Assembly: GCA_945874665.1 (NCBI GenBank)
Contig: CAMCHJ010000001.1
Location: 248,001 to 312,000 of the forward strand
DNA length: 64,000 nucleotides
Source of the DNA: Chitinophaga pinensis
Lineage (GTDB): Bacteria > Bacteroidota > Bacteroidia > UBA7662
Direction of reading: 5' to 3'
The notes beneath the pieces were generated by a model. It made no database searches. It had not been told where the DNA came from and worked only from the letters and a program-made list of their open reading frames with translations. Position numbers and translations under genes: made by a program. Within the stretch, counting starts at the first letter, position 1. Each line of letters begins with the position of its first letter. Below, piece after piece: positions 53,458 to 62,454 of this stretch.

Positions 53458-54150
53458 ATGAAAGTGATAGCAGTTATTCCAGCTAGAGGTGGATCAAAGA
53501 GAATTCCTAAAAAGAATATTATTGATTTTATGGGAAAGCCAATTATAGCTTGGACTATAGAGGCTGCAAAGAAATCAAAACTATTTCATAGAATAGTTAT
53601 TAGTACTGATAGTTCTGAAATTGCAGATGTTGCACTTCAATATGGAATTGAAGTGCCTTTTTTGAGAGATGATAAAAGTGACGACACGTCGACTGTTACA
53701 GAAGCAACACTTGTAGCTATTAAACAGGCTGAGGCTCACTATAATGAAAAATACGATATAGTTATTCAATTAATGGCTAATGCACCACTACGTGATGAAA
53801 ATGACATAAACTCACATTTTGATTTTTTTCTAGCAACAAATAACACTTTTCAAGTTAGTTCGTTTAGGTTTGGTTGGATGAATCCTTGGTGGGCCTTTAG
53901 GATAAAAAGTGACGGAACCCATGAGTGGATGTTAAAGAAAGGATATGGAAAAAGGTCACAAGATTTAGATGAATTGTACTGCCCCACGGGTGTTATTTGG
54001 ATTGCAAATGTTGAGTCATTGAAAAAATCTAATACTTTTTATGGTCCTGGTTTTGGTTTTTGTGAAATAAATTGGAAGCGCGCAGTGGATATTGACAACT
54101 ATGAAGACCTTGAATTTGCAAAAGCATTATATTATACTTTGAATAAATGA
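53458..54150 (+). CDS. legF: CMP-nonulosonate synthetase (LegF/PtmB type)
   Basis: 230 residues. VIPARGGSKRIPKKNIIDFMG is the CTP-binding start; IVISTDSSEIADVA and KRAVDIDNYEDLEFAKAL are shared with NeuA/LegF. The usual QPTSPLR segment is replaced by LMANAPLRDENDI, and the acceptor region has GWMNPWWAF, so the acid it activates may differ from legionaminic acid. It closes the nonulosonate block. Confidence 0.87.
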   Translation: MKVIAVIPARGGSKRIPKKNIIDFMGKPIIAWTIEAAKKSKLFHRIVISTDSSEIADVALQYGIEVPFLRDDKSDDTSTVTEATLVAIKQAEAHYNEKYDIVIQLMANAPLRDENDINSHFDFFLATNNTFQVSSFRFGWMNPWWAFRIKSDGTHEWMLKKGYGKRSQDLDELYCPTGVIWIANVESLKKSNTFYGPGFGFCEINWKRAVDIDNYEDLEFAKALYYTLNK

Positions 54151-54249
54151 GTGCCGTTGAATCTTTTATTTTAATGGAAGATTAACATTTATCAATATTC
54201 ATCTAATTATCTATTACATTTTATTAATTTGTAAGCTTTTATTATTTAA

Positions 54250-55443
54250 ATGTTTAGTACAGCTAAATCACATTCGAAATATAATTTATATGAATATTAC
54301 TATTTAATATTTCTTTTCATTATCCTAATTCAGTTATTTTTCCTGCCTGGAATTAGATTAGGAGTTGTAACTGCGTGTTTAATTTTATTTGTCTTGTATA
54401 GAGGTATAAATAAGCATGATTTGCTTAGGAACACACTAATAAACAAATTAGTTTTAGCATACTTGTTCTATAATACTATTTCAATCGTATGGTTTGTTTT
54501 TTCAGGCATTCCGGTATCCGTATTTTTTGCAGAATGGTCAAATTCCATATTGCCAATTTTTTTCTTTTACCTTTCTCACAAGGCTGATAAATTTAACTAT
54601 AGTTTTTATAACAACACTTTATTTGTAATCATAGTTAGTTTCGTTTTGGGTTTTTATCTATGGATGAAAGAGCCCCCAATTTACAGAGTGTTTATGGACA
54701 CAACAGAAGGACCTGGGACGGATATGATGTTTTTTCAATCCCTTTATGGACTAACTGCAACTGCAGCAATGGCAGTGATTGGCTTTTTAATAAGTACACG
54801 TTTAGTTACTTTGAGTAAGGGAAAAAAGAATAAGATCGTAATGCTCATTTGCATTGTGGCAACCATTTTAACGTTTAGACGCGCTGCTATTTTGGTGCTA
54901 TTAATTGCAATCATAGTAATGCACTTTGTAGGATATATAAAATTTGGTTCTTTAAAAAAAAGATACTTTTTATTAGAATTGTTATTTCTTTATAGCATTT
55001 ATATATTTATAAATCAAAATTATGGAGATTTTTTTGAAAATCTTATTGAAAGGAGTTCTATGATTTCGGAAGCATTTGATGAAAGAAGTGGTACTTGGTC
55101 TTATGCTTTTCAAGATTTGTCTTTTATTTTTGGAAAGGGATTAGGATCCACTGGTCATAAAGCAATTGGCTATTCTACAACATTAATTGCAGACGGCAAT
55201 TATTTTAAAATGATTGCTGAAATTGGAATTGTTGGAGTACTTATTTTTTTTTTAATTATAGTAAATACTTTTGTATCCGGATTAAAAGACTTTAAAAACA
55301 AATATTTAGAACTTGGTATTGTTGCAAGTTTGTGTTTAATAGCAATTGGATCAAACATACTTACATATCAATCTATTGCACCCATATTTTGGTATTCGAT
55401 TGGAAGAATTTTATATAAAGAAAACAGAGTTAAACCCGGGTAA
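54250..55443 (+). CDS. O-antigen polymerase/ligase-like membrane protein (Wzy)
   Basis: 397 residues with about 10-11 membrane helices and a large periplasmic loop near the C-terminal third (RSGTWSYAFQDLSFIFGKGLGSTGHK, split by the RSGTW motif), the typical site in Wzy_C proteins. As usual for this family the sequence is poorly conserved. It is the only Wzy-like gene in the window, so it likely polymerises the repeat unit assembled by the AT-rich block. Confidence 0.78.
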   Translation: MFSTAKSHSKYNLYEYYYLIFLFIILIQLFFLPGIRLGVVTACLILFVLYRGINKHDLLRNTLINKLVLAYLFYNTISIVWFVFSGIPVSVFFAEWSNSILPIFFFYLSHKADKFNYSFYNNTLFVIIVSFVLGFYLWMKEPPIYRVFMDTTEGPGTDMMFFQSLYGLTATAAMAVIGFLISTRLVTLSKGKKNKIVMLICIVATILTFRRAAILVLLIAIIVMHFVGYIKFGSLKKRYFLLELLFLYSIYIFINQNYGDFFENLIERSSMISEAFDERSGTWSYAFQDLSFIFGKGLGSTGHKAIGYSTTLIADGNYFKMIAEIGIVGVLIFFLIIVNTFVSGLKDFKNKYLELGIVASLCLIAIGSNILTYQSIAPIFWYSIGRILYKENRVKPG

Positions 55444-55518
55444 AAATAAATTATAAATATGTACAACCAAATTGTAAATATTGAAATGTTAATTAATTGC
55501 TACTAATTTTAAAATAGA

Positions 55519-56634
55519 ATGAATATATTAATTACGGGTGGTGCAGGTTTCATAGGCTCGCATACTGCTGATGCCTTGTTACAAAAAGGGCATAATGTTA
55601 AGATATTAGATATTCTTAAAAAGCCTGTTCATATGAAAGGTTTTCCAGAATATTTAGATGAAAGTAAAATTGAGTTCATTTTTGGTGATGTTACTGATAA
55701 ACCAACTATGACATATGCACTTCGTAATGTGGATGTAGTATATCATCTTGCAGCATATCAGGATTATTTGCCTGACTATTCATCATTTTCATTAATAAAT
55801 GTTGCAAGTACCTCATTAATATATGAGATTATTGAAGAGAATAATTTTCCGGTTAAAAAAGTAATTCTTGCATCCTCTCAAGCAGTAATGGGAGAAGGTA
55901 AATATCATAATCAAGAAGGAAAAGTGTTATTCCCCTCTTTAAGATCATTTATGCAATTAAGTAATGCCCAATGGGATTTCATAGATCCTGTAACAAAATT
56001 ACCCCTAATTATGGATGTTTCTGATGAAAGTGTAATTAATCCAATGAATCCCTATGCAATGTCAAAGTACCAACAGGAAATGTTGGCTATTAACTTAGGT
56101 AATCGAATTAATGTACCCTCGGTTGCAATGAGATTCTCAATTGTACAAGGATCACGTCAAAGTTTTTATAATGCTTATTCTGGTGCGTGTAGAATTTTTT
56201 CACTTTCTTATTTTTTAAAAAAGCAGCCCACATTATATGAGGATGGTAACTCTATCAGAGACTTTGTAAATATTCATGACGTAGTAGATGCACTTGTTTT
56301 AGTGATGGAAAAGGAAGAAGCCAATGGACAGGTATATAATGTAGGTGGAGGAAATCCGTATACAGTTTTAGAGTTTGCTAAAGCAGTTGCGGAAGTTTTT
56401 GGTAGTGACTTGTCCCCCAATATTCCTAACGAATATAGATTTGGAGATACAAGGCATATTTTTTCAGATATCAGTAAATTAAAATCTATCGGCTGGCAAC
56501 CCAAAAGAACAATATATGATAGTATTAAGGAATACAAACAATATCTTGAACAACAAACAGACATTAAAGACATCTTAGAGTATTCAGAAAAACACATGAG
56601 AACCCTGGGAGTAATAAGGAGGATTAAGAAATGA
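55519..56634 (+). CDS. NAD-dependent epimerase/dehydratase, candidate heptose modification enzyme
   Basis: 371 residues. ILITGGAGFIGSHTADALLQ binds NAD(P), SSQAVMGEGKYH takes the place of the SSSxVYG strand, and the catalytic NPYAMSKYQQEML (YxxxK) is present. DGNSIRDFVNIHDVVDALV and GQVYNVGGGNPYTVLEF complete the extended SDR pattern. Its stop overlaps the start of hddA, so it probably modifies the GDP-heptose or its product (for example as a 4,6-dehydratase or epimerase). Confidence 0.75.
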   Translation: MNILITGGAGFIGSHTADALLQKGHNVKILDILKKPVHMKGFPEYLDESKIEFIFGDVTDKPTMTYALRNVDVVYHLAAYQDYLPDYSSFSLINVASTSLIYEIIEENNFPVKKVILASSQAVMGEGKYHNQEGKVLFPSLRSFMQLSNAQWDFIDPVTKLPLIMDVSDESVINPMNPYAMSKYQQEMLAINLGNRINVPSVAMRFSIVQGSRQSFYNAYSGACRIFSLSYFLKKQPTLYEDGNSIRDFVNIHDVVDALVLVMEKEEANGQVYNVGGGNPYTVLEFAKAVAEVFGSDLSPNIPNEYRFGDTRHIFSDISKLKSIGWQPKRTIYDSIKEYKQYLEQQTDIKDILEYSEKHMRTLGVIRRIKK

Positions 56635-57620
56635 TTATTTCACAAACACCTTTGCGTATTAGTTTTGTTGGAGGAGGTACTGATATGCCCTCATATTATG
56701 AAGGCAAACCCGGAATGGTTATAAGCACAACCATTGATAAGTACTTATTCGTTATTATCAATGAAAGATTTGATGATAAAATCTATATCAATTACATGAA
56801 AAAAGAAATTGTAAATGATGTAAACGAAATTGAACATGAGCTTGTTCGTGAAGCAATGAAAATGACTGGCGTTCATAAAGGAGTCGAAATAACTATGTTG
56901 GCTGATATTCCATCTACAGGCTCTGGCTTGGGTTCTTCATCAACATTAACAGTTGGTTTGTTAAACGCCCTATATAATTATTTGGGTAAACAAGTAACTG
57001 CCGAACAATTAGCTTCAGAAGCTTGTGAAATTGAAATTGATATTTTAAATAAACCAATTGGAAAACAAGATCAATATATTGCGGCTTATGGAGGAGTAAA
57101 TAAGTTTATTTTCAATGGAGATGGAACCGTAGAAACAAAGTCATTAGACTTTTCCAGAGAAAATAGAATCAAACTTGGGTCCAATTTACTTTTACACTTT
57201 ACTAATATTACAAGAAAGGCAGATTCAATTTTGACTGATCAAAAAAACAAAACACAAGATAATTTAACATTGTTAAATAGCTTAGTAGATCTAGTATCAA
57301 AATTAGAAAACCAATTTAATCTAGAAAACTGGGATGCTCTTGGCCTTTTATTAAAAGAAAATTGGGACATCAAAAAAAACCTTGCCAAAGGTATAACCAT
57401 GCCAGAAATTGACGAGATGGTAGATATTGCTTTAAACAATGGAGCCACAGGGGTAAAAATTGCTGGCGCAGGGGGAGGGGGATTTCTATTGTCATATGTT
57501 CCAAGAAATAATCAAGACAAATTCAGAACAGCAATGAATAAGTATGTTGAACTACCATTTATGTTAGATCCTTTTGGTTCCCGAATTGTATATAATATGA
57601 GAAGATATAATGCTCGTTAA
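56631..57620 (+). CDS. hddA: GHMP kinase, D-glycero-D-manno-heptose 7-phosphate kinase type
   Basis: 329 residues. PLRISFVGGGTDMPSYYEG is the HddA N-terminal motif, GSGLGSSSTLTVGLLNALYN the ATP-binding GHMP box, GKQDQYIAAYGG the second motif, and GVKIAGAGGGGFLLSY the third. It phosphorylates C1 of heptose 7-phosphate. Next to gmhA and hddC, it belongs to the GDP-heptose route; L-fucose kinase-like activity is the main alternative. Confidence 0.88.
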   Translation: MIISQTPLRISFVGGGTDMPSYYEGKPGMVISTTIDKYLFVIINERFDDKIYINYMKKEIVNDVNEIEHELVREAMKMTGVHKGVEITMLADIPSTGSGLGSSSTLTVGLLNALYNYLGKQVTAEQLASEACEIEIDILNKPIGKQDQYIAAYGGVNKFIFNGDGTVETKSLDFSRENRIKLGSNLLLHFTNITRKADSILTDQKNKTQDNLTLLNSLVDLVSKLENQFNLENWDALGLLLKENWDIKKNLAKGITMPEIDEMVDIALNNGATGVKIAGAGGGGFLLSYVPRNNQDKFRTAMNKYVELPFMLDPFGSRIVYNMRRYNAR

Positions 57621-57648
57621 TTTTTTAACCTAATTTAAACTATAAAGA

Positions 57649-58194
57649 ATGAAATCGTTTTTTGAAAATTATACACAAGACCTTATTAATGCTATTAACT
57701 CATTGGATTGGAATATTTTACAAGCCATTGCAGATAAGTTAATTGAATTGAAGAAAAACGGACATACTGTATATTTAATTGGGAATGGTGGTTCTTCCGC
57801 TACACCTTCACATAGTGCAGGTGATTGGACAAAAGAGCTAAGAATTAAAACAATTTGCCTTACAGATAACACACCCTCTGTAACAGCCTTTGCAAATGAT
57901 ACAGACTATGCTAATATATTCAAAGGACAATTAGAAACCTTTTTAGAAATGGGTGATATTGTAATAGGATATAGTGGCAGCGGAAACTCTCCTAACGTAA
58001 TCAATGCAATAGATTATGCAAAATCTAAAGGAAATTTCACTATTGGAATTTCAGGAGACTATAATAATAAGAAGGGGGGGAAATTAGTACAAATGACTAA
58101 TTTGTCAATTGTTGCAAATACTTCATCAATGGAAAGAATTGAAGACATACATTTAATTATTAATCATATTATAAAGGAATACATAAAAGCATAA
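57649..58194 (+). CDS. gmhA: SIS-domain phosphoheptose isomerase
   Basis: 181 residues. VYLIGNGGSSATPSHSAGD is the SIS phosphosugar-binding loop; TDNTPSVTAFANDTDY and IGYSGSGNSPNVINAI follow as in GmhA. It isomerises sedoheptulose 7-phosphate to D-glycero-D-manno-heptose 7-phosphate. It lies between the kinase and the SDR gene. Confidence 0.9.
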   Translation: MKSFFENYTQDLINAINSLDWNILQAIADKLIELKKNGHTVYLIGNGGSSATPSHSAGDWTKELRIKTICLTDNTPSVTAFANDTDYANIFKGQLETFLEMGDIVIGYSGSGNSPNVINAIDYAKSKGNFTIGISGDYNNKKGGKLVQMTNLSIVANTSSMERIEDIHLIINHIIKEYIKA

Positions 58195-58236
58195 TAAACA
58201 ACATATTATTTTAACTAACTAAAGCAAATATCATTT

Positions 58237-59082
58237 TTGTATACTGGAAAAACATTTTTGTTAACAGGAGCCACCAAAGGAATTGGTAGACAAATTGCTA
58301 TTAATTTAGCAACTAATAATGCTAAATTAATAGCGATTGCCAGAAATAATGATGATTTAATAAAATTGCAAGATGATTTGCAAAGTAAAGGTGGCCCACA
58401 TCTATATTATTCTTTAGATGTATCAAATGAATTATTAGTTAAACAAATATTTGAAAAAATCAATCAGCAAGTGAGCTTGCTTGATGGGATTATAAATTGT
58501 GCAGGTTCTTTTGGATCTATTGGTAAGTTTGAAGAGACTTCTCCCTCTCAATTTCTTGAGAGTATTCAGATAAATTTAATGGGATCTTATAATATTTGTT
58601 ACCATGGATTTAAATTATTAAGCAAAGCACCCAAAGGAAAGATTATCAATTTTGCAGGAGGTGGTGTTACAGGAACATTTCCGAATTATTCTGGCTATGC
58701 TTGCAGTAAAATTGCTTTAACAAAACTAACAGAAAATTTATCTGTAGAATATCCTAACCTAGACATTAATATTATTGCGCCAGGTTTTGTAAAAACCGAT
58801 TTAGCCAATCAAACAATTATGGCCGGAGACAGGGCGGGTTCCTTTTATCAAAAGACAAAGAAAATGCTTTTAGAAGGAGGAATTGATGTAAAGTTTACTG
58901 TTGATTTAATAAATTATTTATTAAGTGAGCAAGCCAATGGTATTAGTGGTAAATTGATTAGTGCTCCCTGGGATCAATGGAAAGAAGTACATTATCAAAA
59001 GGAAATTAAAGAAAACCATGACTTTTGTACCATTAGGAGAATTGACAATAAATATTTCACAAGTATGGAATCAGATATATGA
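58237..59082 (+). CDS. Short-chain dehydrogenase/reductase in the heptose block
   Basis: 281 residues with a TTG start. TFLLTGATKGIGRQIAINLA is the cofactor loop, IINCAGSFGS the NAG motif, and YSGYACSKIALTKLTENLS contains the catalytic YxxSK. Placed between gmhA and hddC and overlapping hddC by four bases, it may reduce a keto-heptose intermediate. It could instead act on the nonulosonate; only biochemistry would tell. Confidence 0.8.
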   Translation: MYTGKTFLLTGATKGIGRQIAINLATNNAKLIAIARNNDDLIKLQDDLQSKGGPHLYYSLDVSNELLVKQIFEKINQQVSLLDGIINCAGSFGSIGKFEETSPSQFLESIQINLMGSYNICYHGFKLLSKAPKGKIINFAGGGVTGTFPNYSGYACSKIALTKLTENLSVEYPNLDINIIAPGFVKTDLANQTIMAGDRAGSFYQKTKKMLLEGGIDVKFTVDLINYLLSEQANGISGKLISAPWDQWKEVHYQKEIKENHDFCTIRRIDNKYFTSMESDI

Positions 59083-59792
59083 AGGCCTTTTTATTAGCAG
59101 CTGGACTTGGAACTAGGTTGCAACCTATTACAAATACCATCCCCAAATGCTTAGTTCCTGTTTCAGGTAAGCCAATGTTAGCTTATTGGTTTGATTTATT
59201 TCGAAAACATGGAATTACAGAAGTATTAATTAATCTAAATCATTTTCCGGAACAAGTAAAGTCATATATCAATAATACAGTTACTGATTTAAAAGTGACA
59301 CTAGTTTATGAAGAGATACTTTTAGGAAGTTTGGGAACACTAGTGCAGAATAATAAATTTGTTGAGAACGAAGAAAGTTTTTTTATTTTTTATGCAGACA
59401 CACTTACAAATGTGAATTTGCAAGAAATGCTGGAAATTCATAAGCGATCATCAAAACCATTTACTATAGGCTTATTTCATTCGAGTGACCCGAAGTCATG
59501 TGGAATTGTTACTTTAGATCAAAGTGGATGTGTGGTTGATTTTGAGGAAAAACCAACTTCTCCAAAATCGGATTTAGCTAACGCTGGAATTTATATTATG
59601 AATGTAGATTTGTTCAATAAAATCAAATTAAAGGACAAAAAAATATTAGATATTGGATTTGATTTACTACCACAATTAGTAAATCAAATGCAAGGATATA
59701 AGATTAAAGACTTTGTATTAGATATGGGTACACATTCAAACCTTGCTTTAGCAACTGAATTTGTAAAGAATAATCCATCTTCTTTTAATTAA
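59079..59792 (+). CDS. hddC: Heptose 1-phosphate guanylyltransferase-like nucleotidyltransferase
   Basis: 237 residues. KAFLLAAGLGTRLQPITNT is the nucleotide-binding start, IPKCLVPVSGKPML follows, and VDFEEKPTSPKSDLANAGIY is the HddC-like middle. It would join GTP and heptose 1-phosphate to GDP-heptose. Nucleotide specificity cannot be read by eye; the neighbouring hddA and gmhA favour heptose. Confidence 0.84.
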   Translation: MKAFLLAAGLGTRLQPITNTIPKCLVPVSGKPMLAYWFDLFRKHGITEVLINLNHFPEQVKSYINNTVTDLKVTLVYEEILLGSLGTLVQNNKFVENEESFFIFYADTLTNVNLQEMLEIHKRSSKPFTIGLFHSSDPKSCGIVTLDQSGCVVDFEEKPTSPKSDLANAGIYIMNVDLFNKIKLKDKKILDIGFDLLPQLVNQMQGYKIKDFVLDMGTHSNLALATEFVKNNPSSFN

Positions 59793-59855
59793 AATGAACA
59801 TCATTTTAATTAATGTATTTTTAACAGAACAGTAAAAACAAAGGCTGCATTAAGT

Positions 59856-60851
59856 ATGAACCATAAAAAAGGACTTATAAGTATCATTGTACCTGTATAT
59901 AAAGCAGAAAAGTATTTAAGCAGATGTGTTGAGAGTTTACTTTTACAAACATATAAAAATATTGAGATTATATTAATTGATGATGATTCTCCAGACAATT
60001 GTCCCCAATTATGCGACAATTATGCAAGACAATACAAAAATATTAATGTAATTCATTTAAAAAATTCCGGAATAGGAGTTTCGGGTGCTAGAAATGCAGG
60101 TCTTGATAATACTAGTGGTGAGTATGTAGCATTTGTGGATAGTGATGACTTTGTACATAGTGATTTATTTTCTATTCTAAAAAATGTATTTGAAAAAAAT
60201 TCAACGGCAAATATGTCTATATGTTCCTATCAAAAAGTGAGTGAAAGCACAAAACAATTTGATCCTATTAATTCAAAGGATGAAATCATACTTGATGACA
60301 TGGGTGCTATGAACATGATAATTGATGATCAAAACATGTCTGCGGTATGGAGTAAACTATATAGGAAGTCAATTTTTGAAGACTTACGTTTCCCTGTAGG
60401 AAAACATAATGAGGATATGTTTTTGATGCCACTCATTTTTCAGAAAGCAAAAAACATAGTTTATACCCCACAACCTTTATATTACTATTTTCAAGATAAT
60501 GAAAGTTTGTGTAGAGCAGCGTTTAATTATAATATGTTAGATATGATATATGCGATAGAAGTTTGGGAAAAGCAAATAAAAATGCAATATCCAAGTTTAG
60601 TTTATAAAGTAATGTCACATTATTATACTTCTGTTTTTAATATTTCTCAATATTTGGCAAATAAAAATGATGCATACGGTAAGGATAAATTCTCCTACTT
60701 TCAACAAAAAATAAACGCTAATTTTTTTTACATACTTGGCTCAAAGTATATTTCACTAAACAACAAATTCAAATTGTTTTTATTTAAAACTAAATTATTT
60801 CGACCTTTTTTTCGATTGCTTCATGCACTGAATATTAAAAACTACCAATAA
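59856..60851 (+). CDS. Family 2 glycosyltransferase
   Basis: 331 residues. LISIIVPVYKAEKYLSRCV starts the GT-A fold; IILIDDDSPDNCPQLCD and YVAFVDSDDFVHSDLF give the acidic sites (DDDS, DSDD). The C-terminus has an arginine/phenylalanine-rich tail typical of CapH/EpsJ-type transferases. It probably adds one residue of the repeat unit. Confidence 0.9.
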   Translation: MNHKKGLISIIVPVYKAEKYLSRCVESLLLQTYKNIEIILIDDDSPDNCPQLCDNYARQYKNINVIHLKNSGIGVSGARNAGLDNTSGEYVAFVDSDDFVHSDLFSILKNVFEKNSTANMSICSYQKVSESTKQFDPINSKDEIILDDMGAMNMIIDDQNMSAVWSKLYRKSIFEDLRFPVGKHNEDMFLMPLIFQKAKNIVYTPQPLYYYFQDNESLCRAAFNYNMLDMIYAIEVWEKQIKMQYPSLVYKVMSHYYTSVFNISQYLANKNDAYGKDKFSYFQQKINANFFYILGSKYISLNNKFKLFLFKTKLFRPFFRLLHALNIKNYQ

Positions 60852-60913
60852 GGTTCATGATTTAATGTGTTATTTTATTTGATAATGCATTTTATAATTA
60901 TGAATAAATAATA

Positions 60914-61169
60914 TTGTTAAAAAATGAAAAATATATAAATAAAATGCCGTTATTCAATCCACAACTTAGTAAAAGAGGGTTATATCCGACACTTGATTCT
61001 CAAAATGGAACAGAAGACTTTGTAACAGCAATGATGTGGATTTGGAATTTAACTGATGGGCCTAACGACTTAATATATATCAGAAAAAAGCAAAACCCCA
61101 ATTAGTCAGTAAATACCTGTTATTGACAGACTCATTGAGAATGGAGTTTTAGAAAATGATACGGAATAA
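60914..61169 (+). pseudogene. Remnant of a DUF4910/winged-helix C-terminal region, frameshifted
   Basis: A 63-codon frame (60914-61105) reads MPLFNPQLSKRGLYPTLDS and FVTAMMWIWNLTDGPNDLI, which I recognise as the C-terminal part of DUF4910 (aminopeptidase-like) proteins. After its stop the next expected segment, PVIDRLIENGVLENDTE, appears in another frame at 61116-61169 and is preceded by a stop. The bulk of the gene (several hundred codons) is missing upstream. This is a decayed fragment. The 174 bases after it (61170-61343) hold no gene and nothing I recognise. Confidence 0.65.
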
Positions 61170-61343
61170 AAGGTCTAAATCAAAGAAACCCAGCCCGTAC
61201 AAAGTGTAGCAGCAATAAGGGTTTCAGTTCTAATTCAAGCATTTTGCCCCACTAAACTTTGTGGTAATTGGATGGTTTGGAATGCCCCTCCCGCCTAAAG
61301 TAACTTAATTAAAAAGAATTTAACGCGAATTTCTTTTACAATC

Positions 61344-62411
61344 ATGATAAAATATATATACAGATTTTTTAAAAATTTAGGAATACTTAATTTGCTAGAA
61401 AAGTTAAAAATCATCTCTGTCAAACTTGAAAAACATGAAATAATTCAACTTAAAAAGAAATCTTTTATTACAATATTTTTTGGAACATTTGGAGGCATTT
61501 CGTTTTTAATAAGTGATTTTTATATTAATTATAATGAGAGATTGTTTGTTTATCGTTTAAACAAAAACCTCAAGCAGTTCAGTCAATTTAACAACCTATT
61601 TGACAGTAATTTGAATCATGTTTTAGTTATTTCAATTTTAGAGTCCATTATATTGGAAAAAGATGAAGAAAAATATTCAACTATTGAATACAGAAATGTA
61701 TCCGTGGACGCAAAATATGTGGCTATTAAAAACACTAACGCAACCCAAAATATTATAATTAATAAAGCAGGTGGTTTTTTTCACTTTTACATAGAGGTAA
61801 TTCCTATTCTACTCAGACATCAAGATAAAGATTTCAATATATATTTCATTATTGAAGATAAACCATTTTATGATTCAATTTTGAAGTTTCATGATATAAA
61901 GTATGTCAATACTCCAATAAATACAAATGAAAAATTTAACACAATTAAGTTGAGTAAATTCTATCCGAGTGTCAAAGATATTCTATGGCTACAAAATTTT
62001 AATTCTAGGTTTGGTGTAATTAAGAGTACCCCAAAAAGAATATATATTACCAGAAAAAATGAAACGGCAAGAAGAATATCAAATGAGAAAGAATTATTTC
62101 ATTATTTATCGAAACTAGGCTTTGAAATGATCGAACCTGGGCAATTAAATTTTATTGACCAAGTTAATTATTTTAAAAATGCTGACTTTATTGTTTCTGC
62201 ACATGGAGCTGCCTTGAGTAATATAATCTGGTGTAATAATACAGTTAAAATCCTTGAATTAAATGGCGATCAAGATGTTAGATGGCATTTTGCAAAAATA
62301 GCTAACACTTTAAATTTTGATTATACGCTTTTATTGGGAAAGACAATCAATAACATGTATTTTGAAACGAACCTTCAATCACTAAAGAAAATAATTCAAA
62401 ATAAGTCATAG
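61344..62411 (+). CDS. Family 61-type glycosyltransferase (DUF563/EGT-like)
   Basis: 355 residues. The C-terminal core has KRIYITRKNETARRISNEKEL and FIVSAHGAALSNIIWCNNTVKILELNG, the diagnostic HGAAL motif of DUF563/GT61. The N-terminal half is Lys/Phe-rich with one hydrophobic helix (about 42-62). In bacteria such proteins sit in capsule or O-antigen loci and transfer xylose or other sugars. Confidence 0.82.
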   Translation: MIKYIYRFFKNLGILNLLEKLKIISVKLEKHEIIQLKKKSFITIFFGTFGGISFLISDFYINYNERLFVYRLNKNLKQFSQFNNLFDSNLNHVLVISILESIILEKDEEKYSTIEYRNVSVDAKYVAIKNTNATQNIIINKAGGFFHFYIEVIPILLRHQDKDFNIYFIIEDKPFYDSILKFHDIKYVNTPINTNEKFNTIKLSKFYPSVKDILWLQNFNSRFGVIKSTPKRIYITRKNETARRISNEKELFHYLSKLGFEMIEPGQLNFIDQVNYFKNADFIVSAHGAALSNIIWCNNTVKILELNGDQDVRWHFAKIANTLNFDYTLLLGKTINNMYFETNLQSLKKIIQNKS

Positions 62412-62454
62412 ATATGCTAGTCCAAAAACAGGTTATCCAAAATGAAGCAGTTTT

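Noticed and set aside
61170-61343. Possible insertion-sequence remnant after the DUF4910 fragment
   Set aside because: The stretch has slightly higher GC than its surroundings but no inverted ends, transposase motif or duplication could be seen.
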